Origin: Golubevia sp. BC0850
Taxonomy: Eukaryota > Basidiomycota > Exobasidiomycetes > Golubeviales > Golubeviaceae
Direction: 5' to 3'
DNA length: 64,000 bases
NCBI GenBank assembly: GCA_012976225.1
Contig: JAAVVG010000013.1
Location: forward strand, 248,001 to 312,000
A program made the position numbers and the translations under genes. Under the pieces are notes generated by a model. The model made no database searches and was not told where the DNA came from. It saw only the letters and a list, made by a program, of their open reading frames with translations. Shown piece by piece: positions 56,201 to 64,000 of this stretch. Positions within the stretch are counted from its first letter, which is position 1. Each line of letters begins with the position of its first letter.

Positions 56201-59098
56201 TGCCTTTCGAAAGGAGAACCATGCAAGATCTACGTCACTGAACCTCGAAGAATCAGTGCTATCTCTTTAGCAGAGAGAGTGAGCGCAGAGATGGGAGAGG
56301 CGAAAGGAGCTGTCGGAGGAAACGATAGCTTTGTTGGATATGCCATCAGATTGGAGAGTAACGTCGGAAGGAACGCGAAGCTAGTCTATGCGACTACCGG
56401 AATCGTTCTGAGGATGTTGGAAGGCAACGCTTTCAATGAAATTACTGTGAGTTGAATTCGATTCCTCAACGCGATCGTCCTACTGACTCATGATCCTCCT
56501 TTCTCTTCCTTATTCTCCGCCAAATCATAGCACGTCATCATCGACGAAGTCCACGAGCGATCTATCGAATCAGACTTCCTTCTGATCATCCTCAAGACTC
56601 TCCTTCAACATCGTTCCGATTTGAAAGTCATTCTCATGTCCGCCACAGTCGACGCTGACAGGATCAGCGCCTACTGCGGAGGATGCCCTACCATCTCCGT
56701 TCCTGGGCGAACGTTCCCAGTCGATGTTCGTTACCTGGAGGACGCAGTCGAGATGTGCGACTACACTGTCGAGGATGGATCTCCTTACGCTCGTCGGCCC
56801 AAGAGAGGACAGTGGGACAAGCCAGATGCTTCAAACAAGGCTAAGCTAGCTTCTACCGAAGACGAAGACGCTTTCCGCAGAGAAGAAGATGACGAGGAAG
56901 CTGAACAAGGTCAGCGGTTCTCATCCGGATCTCTAGCCAAGACTCGTTACAGTCCAAAGACGATCTCGACTCTGGACAGGATGGACGAGTTCGTCATCAA
57001 CCACGAGCTGATCGTCAAGCTCTTAGAGAGGATCTGCTTCTCACAAGATCTGCAGCAGTATTCAGCTGCTACTCTCATCTTCCTTCCTGGATTGGCAGAC
57101 ATTAGGAAGTGTCACGATCTATTGACTTCTCATGCTCAATTCGGTTCAAATCAATTCAGAGTCTATCCTCTACATTCAACTTTGACTTCTGAATCTCAAG
57201 CTTCGGTCTTCAATATACCACCTCCTGGAATTCGAAAGATCGTCATCGCTACCAACATCGCCGAGACTGGTATCACGATACCGGATATCACCTGCGTTAT
57301 TGATTCTGGTAAACAAAGGTAAGTTCGAAATCAGGTTCGAGATCGAGTCCTCGATCTCTTTTTGACTACCGCTGACCTCAATCTCCTTTCCTTCGCTTTA
57401 AGAGAAATGAGGTTCGACGAGAAGAAACAGATCTCTAGGCTGGTGGAAGGCTACGGTGCTAAAAGTAATGCAAAACAAAGAAGAGGTAGAGCTGGAAGAG
57501 TTCAAGAAGGTCTTGCTTTCCACCTTTTCACCAAGTTCAGGCACGATCAATATGTGAGTTCTCGATCGATCGGGGTATAGATTTGAACTCAATTAAATCA
57601 AATCGGATTAGATGTCTACGTCAACTGGGCCTCAAGAGAAAGAAATTGACGTCTGTCGCGGAAGATCTCGCTTCGAGAGACCTCGAACTGAACGCTGACA
57701 TTGCTTGTCATTTCTCCCCTCTACCCCCTTCAGTTCCCTGATCATCCACTTCCTGAGATGCTACGATTATCGCTTCAGGATCTGGCTCTCAAGCTCAAGG
57801 TCATGAAGATTCGAATCGGAACTAGCATCGAGAACGCCCTCTCTTTAGCTCTGGATCCACCTTTAGCTTTGAACGTTCAAAGAGCCGTCTCTGCTCTCGT
57901 GGAGGTGAAGGCTTTGACCTCAAATGAGGAGATCACTCCCTTGGGTCGCCATCTGTCAAGACTTCCTCTAGATGTTCACATGGCCAAGTTCCTTTTAATC
58001 GCCACCCTCTTCAAATGTCTAGATCCAGCTCTCACGATTGCAGCCGCCTTGAACTCCAAGTCTCCCTTTATCACGCCCTTCGGAAGAGAAGCGGAAGCTG
58101 ATAGGTCCAAGGCTTCCTTCAAGACTGGAGATTCGGACTTCTTCTCTATTGCAAACGCTTACAACGCCTGGAGAAGAGCAGTCGCTCAGAATTACGGTCG
58201 ACAATTCTGTGCAAAAGCTTTCCTTTCTCAGCAGACTCTGATGCAAATCGAAGAGCTGAGACAGCAGTATATGGCGTATCTCCTGGATTCTGGATTCGCT
58301 CAGATCGACGATGAGACTAGGAAGGAAATGGCAAGGAACAAGTTCAGAGCTGGAAGTGGGAAACCGAGATTCATGACGGCGCCTGCGGATTTGGACGTCA
58401 ACTCAAACAGCATGGCCATCCTGAACGCCGCTATCTCAGCTGGACTCTATCCGAAGCTTCTTTCGATCGAGCCCAAGAGCTATCAGTTGAAGACGATAGG
58501 CAACAATCAACCCGTTAGCATTCACCCTTCCTCTGTCAACTTTCGCATGAGGTTGAGTGAGTTGCCTAGAGGAGCAAATCATCTCGTATACTTCACGATC
58601 ATGTCTACAAAGAAGCTCTACGCCTGGGAGACTGGTGCTGTGGACGATAGAGGAGTCATGGTGCTGTGCGGTGAAGCTGACTGGAAGGTGAGTTCGAGGT
58701 CTCGTGTGAAATGGTCAGCGAGTTCGAATTGACCTTTTCTTATCATTCTCCTCTCCTCCCTTGAATCTCAGATGTCCTCTAATTCTCTCTACATCGATCG
58801 TCAAAAGATCAGAATGTCGATCCCAGATTCCAAGACTCTTCTGGCTCTTTCAATTTTGAGAGAACAGCTCACGCGTCTCATCAACACCAGTTTCAAAAAT
58901 CCGTGAGTGACTCGATCTGTTTTTTCAGAACTCTCGATGCACAGCCTGACTCTCCTCTGTCCCCGACTTGCTCAATCTTCGACTCTGTCTTCTCTCAGTG
59001 GCAAACCCTGGACGGAAGATCAGCAGAAGTTCTTTGCTCTCGCAGGGAAAGCTCTTGGACAAGGCTTGAATGAGAAAGATCAAGTTCTTCAACGATGA
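53291..59098 (+). CDS. DHX29-type DExH-box RNA helicase
   Basis: Nine exons (53291-53626, 53761-55878, 55984-56077, 56157-56446, 56531-57318, 57403-57553, 57734-58687, 58772-58902, 58999-59098) join in phase to 1,653 aa. It starts [21 protein letters not shown] long charged N-terminal arm includes a UBA-like helix set ([17 protein letters not shown]). The core has [20 protein letters not shown] (motif I), [17 protein letters not shown] (Ia), [29 protein letters not shown] (II, DEVH), [19 protein letters not shown] (III), [20 protein letters not shown] (V) and [12 protein letters not shown] (VI), then the HA2 and OB-fold ending. The nearest known forms are animal DHX29, which helps 43S scanning on structured mRNA, and yeast YLR419W. 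A translation role fits but is inferred. Confidence 0.9.
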
Positions 59099-59460
59099 AG
59101 AGAAAGCTTGTCTGAGATAGACCTTGTTACGACTTGCCCTTCGGCTCACCTCAACATCCGATTCTTTTAGCATTTAACTATTTGTATTCACTTAGACACA
59201 GCAAGCACCGCAGCAATATCACAAACTTTCGACAGCCAAAAGGTTCCTTAGCCGCCACCTCGTCATTCCGAGAGATGGGATCGACTCTATCTTGCTCTGG
59301 AGGGAGGAGCGACGAGCAAGGCTAGATTAGCAAACACCTTGCCACCGAGCAACGTTGGATTTGAATTTTTCCTTTCGAAGAAAACTTGAACTCACACTGG
59401 AGCCCTTTCAGCGCTTCAGTAAGGAGCTTGAGTGCCTGAATGAATGAAGGAACTGATCGC

Positions 59461-59515
59461 TTCCAGAAGCTTCTTCAAACCAATAGTGTTGCTCTCGAGG
59501 AAGCTCTGAAACTTC
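59461..59515. promoter_or_regulatory. Heat-shock elements upstream of SIS1
   Basis: TTCCAGAAGCTTC at 59461-59473 is three alternating TTC/GAA units at the exact 5-bp spacing bound by Hsf1 trimers. GAAACTTC at 59508-59515 adds a two-unit site. They lie about 45-100 bp before the SIS1 ATG. The remaining spacer (59099-59460 and 59516-59558) holds the helicase 3' UTR and the SIS1 leader. Confidence 0.7.
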
Positions 59516-59558
59516 CTTCGCACAACCAAACCAACTAATCTTCAACGCATCAATCATC

Positions 59559-61063
59559 ATGGGAAAAGATTATTACAAGCTGCTAGGAATCGGCAAGACT
59601 GCTACAGAAGATGAGATCAAGAAAGGTGAGCTCTTAACAGCTACTGATTGTGAGGGATCTCCACTTCTCAAGCTAATCTCTCATCTCTCTCTCTTCTCCT
59701 CTTACTCTTTTTTAAACCATCCTCAGCTTATAAGAAAGCAGCTTTAAAGGTAAGTCTCATTATCAACAATCATTTGCCGACCCCCTCCAATCTCACGCTG
59801 ACTCTCACCGTCTGCCATCTCTCCCACACCCTCAATCTGTTCTTTCAGAACCACCCAGACCGAAACAAAGACAATCCCAACGCAAGTGCCAAATTCCAAG
59901 AGATAGGAGAAGCATTTGAAGTCCTCAGTGACAGCAACAAAAGAACAATCTACGACACTTATGGAGAGGAAGGTCTCAAGGGACAACCACCTAGTCCAGG
60001 TGGGGGAGGACCAGGAACTGGAGGATTCTCTGGTTTCCCAGGAGCTGGAGGAGGTCAAGGTCCTCAATTCTCTTTCAGTTCAAGTGGTGGACCATCTGGC
60101 TTCACTCCTTCTTCAGCTGAAGACATCTTTGCTTCAGTCTTTGGCAACATGGGCTCAGGAGGTGGCTCTCCTTTCTCTTCCATGGGAGATATGCCGGGAA
60201 TGAGCTCGGGAAGTAAGAGATCTGCTGGAGGAGGGATGCCAGGTGGGTTTGGAGGTGGGTTTGGAGGCGGAGGAGGGGATCCCTTTGGTGGAATGGGTGG
60301 AATGGGAGGATTTGGTGGAATGGGACAACATCAACACTCAGAGGTCAAAGATGTTGAGAAAAAGCTACCATGTAGCTTGGAAGATCTTTATTCTGGAGCA
60401 ACCAAAAAGCTCAAGGTTGGAGCGAAGATGTTGAATGGCGGTTCAGAAGAGAAGGTCCTCCAGGTTGACGTAAAGCCTGGCTGGAAGGTGAGTAGCAACC
60501 ATGTAGGAAGGAAGATCGTAAAAAGGAGTTTCAAGCTAGTAGAGGAGCTAGAAGAGCGAAGCAGATTCAGTTTCAGATAAGGTCAGGTTGGATAGAGAGC
60601 TGACCTTCCAATCTGTCTGCTCTCTCTTACTCTTACATACTCCATCTTACAGAAAGGAACAAAAGTTCGATTTGGAGGAGCTGGAAACGAAATCGAACCT
60701 GGTCACCGAAGCGATCTCGTTTTCGTCATAGATGAAAAGCCACATTCCAAATTCAGTAGAGACGGAGACGACCTCAAATTATCAATCTCATTATCTCTTC
60801 AAGATGCTCTCGATCCTCCAACCAAAGCTACTAGACCCTTGACGACTTTAGATGGACGAAAGATAAACGTTCCGCTACCAAGTCCAGGAGGTGCAAAGAC
60901 TAGCATTCTCCCCGGTAGAACTACGAGGATTGCTGGAGAAGGAATGCCAATCTCTAAAACTGGTGGTCAGAAGAAAGGAGATTTGATAGTTATTTGGGAA
61001 GTCAGTCTACCAGAGAGACTGACCGAGGAGCAGAGGAAAGCAATTAGAAACGCTCTGTCGTAG
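59559..61063 (+). CDS. SIS1: Class B J-domain co-chaperone Sis1
   Basis: Exons 59559-59625, 59727-59749 (only 23 nt), 59849-60487 and 60653-61063 join in phase to 379 aa. The J domain is [28 protein letters not shown] and [20 protein letters not shown] with the HPD triad. A Gly/Phe/Met-rich linker follows ([20 protein letters not shown]). Two client-binding beta-barrels ([20 protein letters not shown], then [20 protein letters not shown]) and a dimer end ([17 protein letters not shown]) complete it. There is no zinc-finger region, so it is class B (Sis1/DNAJB1). It feeds clients to Hsp70, takes part in prion and aggregate handling, and dampens Hsf1. Heat-shock elements upstream suggest stress induction. 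Intron 3 holds an 8-bp hairpin. Confidence 0.95.
60579..60607. repeat. Inverted repeat in SIS1 intron 3
   Basis: AAGGTCAG (60579-60586) and CTGACCTT (60600-60607) are perfect reverse complements around a 13-nt loop, about 45 nt before the intron's acceptor. It may be chance or may affect splicing. Confidence 0.4.
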
Positions 61064-61777
61064 ATTTGGAGTTTGTCTGTTACTTTTTTCTTTCCCATCC
61101 CATCCCTTTTCCCTTCCTCTCTTTGCAAAATTGCTTTTTTCGTTATCTCCATTTTTCCTCTTCTCAGATGTATCATCGATCACCTTCAACATACAGAGCC
61201 TCCCAAGTCACCGTTCCCTCTTTCTGCTCTTTTCCTGCACGCCTGCTCTCTTTCTCGCGCACCCCTCAGAACTTGTGATTGGATTTTTCTCTGACACTCA
61301 AACTCCATTCAGCAGCCTGTTCGTTTGATTATCTACAGCATCGATTTGCTTGATCCTGGGCGTTCTCCATCTGTGGACAGGCGATCCTCCGTTTTCAGCC
61401 AGAAGATTTGAATTTTGAGCAACAGAACATTAACACGAGAAGTTCGAGACGGTGATCTTTTCAAGTCACATGCTGATGTACGGGGAACGTTATTCGAGGG
61501 GAAGAAAAAGAAAAGAAGGGGGGGGGGTGTACAGAACTAAGAACGCCAGAGCTGGCTTCTGAGTAGGCGTCGAGGTTCCATCACTTTCTTCCTCATCCAC
61601 CTCCAGCTTCATCAACGCATCAAACTCACTCTAGCGTTTACTTCAACCACTCAGGTCAAATACGACAGTGAAACAGAGGAGTTAGAGAGTAGCCAACGTC
61701 TGCCTTCAATCCCCTTCTCCTCTCCTCTCCCCCCCCCCTCTTCTCTTTCCTTCTATTTCTGCGACGCTTCTTCTTTG
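61064..61777. other. Spacer between SIS1 and the Ser-rich gene
   Basis: About 700 bp. It begins with a T/C-rich SIS1 3' UTR. G(10) at 61518-61527 and C(10) at 61729-61738 stand out. Frames on either strand are short and lack motifs. The second half is the likely promoter and leader of the next gene. Confidence 0.45.
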
Positions 61778-64000
61778 ATGTCCTCTTTTAGCTCCTTTCA
61801 CTCAACCCTTACGCCAAAGCAATACTCAAAAGATTTGGAAGTGGGATCTGAATCAGAATATCAAGATGCAGACGTTCCTCCTCCTGTTCCCTCAAAGGAT
61901 CTTGCTGCTTCTGTGAGGTCAAACTCTTTCTCTTCAACAACTTCTTCAATCGATCAATCCTATCATCATCACCATTCTCAATTCCAATATCACAATCATC
62001 AACAACAGCAAGATCCAAATGCCTATCAGGCTTCAATGCTACCTCCCTCTCAGCAATCCACTATCAGAGGCAATCTAAGCAGACCAACCTCTGCTATGAT
62101 CGAGTTAGAGAACTCAAGGTCTTTGGGTTTAGATTCAAATAGAGGTTAGTTCAAAGAACGAGAGCATCACGCTGGAAGGAATGGGTCAAATTGATGGAGC
62201 ATAGCCGTTTTGTGAAAGAAGAGAGAGGACTGATTCGGACCCTCAATCTTAATCTTCTATCTTTCACCCTGATCTTCCTCTTTCATCATTACTAGATGGT
62301 CGTCAAAGAGAAGATTCTTCTTCCACAACTGCGGACAACTTCTTCTCTCCGAAGATGTGGCCTTCGACTGGAGCTGTCTTTGCCCCAACCTTCGACTCTA
62401 ACCAGCAACAGATCGATTCAGAGAACTACTACGAGACTGCCACTACCTCTTCTAGACGCCACAGACCATCTTTACCGGATCACTTCGTAGATGCAGAACA
62501 ATCTCAGCCTCAATCTAACCACTTAGAGCAACCTTCAGAGGAGGACGGCAGTAGATTGTCAGCCGGTGGCATCTTCGGTAGCAGTAGAAGTAGAACCTCC
62601 TCTGGACACGTCAGATCTCGAACTGGCAGTCAAGCTAGCTCTAGATCTAGATCTGGAAACGAACTCAACTCGCCCTCTCCGGCTGCTAGCCATGGAAACC
62701 CTATCAACATCACTACCAACGATCTTCCAGACCCTTCTACTTTTCCTCTACCTCCAAGCTCAAATCCATCGAGCGCTCAAGTCTCTCCATCAACCAGCAA
62801 GAACGGACACCTTCACTACTCCTCAGACATGTCGCAGCGTCATTCAGGATCGACTAGCACGAGGGGTTCGACGTGGACGGAACGGAGCCTCGCGAGCAGC
62901 AGAACTAGTGCTAGCGCAGCTTCCGAGAGAAGCATGAACAGTCCCAACAAGCCATCCGAAAGGTCTAGCTCTTACGTAGATGATGATTCTACCAGGGTGG
63001 AAGGAGAGGGTCAAGCTCAAGCTCGCTACGATGCAGATGATCAGACTGCAGATGTCAACGCTCTCGCAGTGGGGCTAGGAATCTCCTCAGACAGAGAAGA
63101 GGCTTATGGAGTTAAGAGATCTAGGACGGTCACTGCTGGAAGCGTCGATGCCTCAGAGCTTTCTTCTGTCCCTCATCTAGATGGTCCTTTTGCTCATCAC
63201 AGACAACCCTCTTGGACTCGAAGACAGGAAGGAATCGCCACTTCTATGATCATGACCTCTGGTTCCTCTGCAGATCAACCTTCCAGCACCAACCCTGAAA
63301 GACCTACGTTAGCTAGACTTCAATCTGAGATGACTCTGGATACCTATCAACAGCAGCAGCAACACTTCAAAACCTCTCGTCTACCACATGAGAGAAATCC
63401 AAGCGTAGGAGCTGAGTCAGTCATCTCCAACTCAACTTCTAGTCAGGATCACGGGAGCGTCTTCATACCCCCAAGGACTGAATCTCGCTCAAGGAAATCT
63501 TCCACCAGAGGTCACAAGCTGGTCACCAAGGCTACCTCTCCAACTCCAAGCGAGATTGGATCTGGAATCGAAAGGATTCAGTCCCCATCTAGAAGCAGCT
63601 CGCTGAAGAAACCAAGCAAGAAATCCTCTTCCTCCAAACTCAAAAGCATAGACACTAGTTCCTCAAGTAGACCCAATCTCAGCCTCTCTGCTAGTTTGAG
63701 ATCCCACACTAGTTCTCCGAGTCTTTCTTCCTCTCCAACGTCTCCTAGTACTTCGGTCTTGAGAGGTAGGAGTGAAAGTCTCTCTCATCTGGGAAGTGCT
63801 TTCGACATTCTTCTCTCTTCGGATGGACCGGACTCCCCTTCTTCTGAACTGGGAGAAGAGGAAGTCATGCGTAGCTCTCCTCAATTGCATTCTGAAACTC
63901 CACCAACAGCAAGGAGAGGGGCCAACATCAGGGAAGGAGGAGCGCACCCTCTCAGCATCGATACCACCGGAGCGGAAGACAGGAACCAGATGAGAAGCAG
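61778..64000 (+). CDS. Ser-rich, disordered protein, 3' end outside window
   Basis: Exon 61778-62144 (MSSFSSFHSTLTPKQYSKDL; the frame opens from a TTG but the first ATG is 61778) joins 62296 onward in phase, and the frame stays open to the window end, giving at least about 690 residues. It is Ser/Thr/Pro/Gln-rich throughout, with His repeats (YHHHHSQFQYHNHQQQQ) early, QQQQQH near 63360 and clusters of SRSRSG and KKPSKKSSSSKLK. One stretch, PTLARLQSEMTLDTYQQ, may be ordered. Many SP and RxxS sites suggest kinase control. No catalytic domain is visible yet; a fungal signalling or cell-polarity scaffold is a guess only. Confidence 0.6.

Noticed and set aside
1-64000. Transposons, virus-like elements, CRISPR arrays
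   Set aside because: No reverse transcriptase, integrase, transposase or capsid-like motif, no long terminal repeats and no regular short repeats with spacers were seen.

Overview
The window looks like nuclear DNA of a fungus, most likely a basidiomycete. Genes are dense on both strands. Nearly all are cut by short GT-AG introns of about 50-200 bp with GTRAGT donors and CT-rich tails. The recognisable proteins (SPB1, CBF5, eIF3b/PRT1, eL22, SIS1, a DHX29-type helicase) are eukaryotic and fungal in form, intergenic DNA is pyrimidine-rich, and I see no operons. The class is an inference; no rRNA, tRNA or mating-type gene is present to fix it. Coordinates of spliced genes were worked out by hand from reading frame and splice consensus, and exons are listed in each entry.

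Layout. 1-4.2 kb: the 3' part of a large membrane enzyme with an adenylation domain, a carrier domain, membrane segments and three left-handed beta-helix repeats, the layout of epsilon-poly-L-lysine synthetase (Pls/PosA). 5.3-6.0 kb: a small secreted DUF8021-like protein. 6.2-14.3 kb: two unrecognised, mostly disordered proteins, one of about 1,944 aa. 14.6-16.0 kb: a BCL7-like protein. 16.4-20.1 kb: a decayed-looking stretch and a two-TM membrane protein (copy A). 21.1-25.3 kb: an intronless PPR-type protein. 25.7-31.4 kb: a spliced minus-strand membrane protein of about 1,783 aa. 32.1-33.1 kb: a SAM methyltransferase.

33.8-48.4 kb is the most coherent part. Two divergent pairs, eL22/CBF5 and SPB1/PRT1, flank a peroxisomal 4CL-like acyl-CoA ligase. 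All four flanking genes serve ribosome building or translation start. Introns of CBF5 and PRT1 carry two diverged copies of one C/D box snoRNA. Its guide matches the 25S rRNA site that yeast snR63 methylates. An intron of SPB1 carries a snR13/U15-like C/D snoRNA aimed 25 nt further along the same rRNA. The eL22 intron holds a long nested stem-loop that could serve self-regulation.

49.7-52.7 kb: a second, broken-looking locus ending in membrane protein copy B, a diverged paralogue of copy A. 53.3-59.1 kb: a DHX29-type DExH helicase. 59.6-61.1 kb: the J-protein SIS1 with heat-shock elements upstream. 61.8-64 kb: the start of a Ser-rich protein that runs off the window. No transposon, virus-like element, CRISPR array, tRNA or rRNA gene was recognised.
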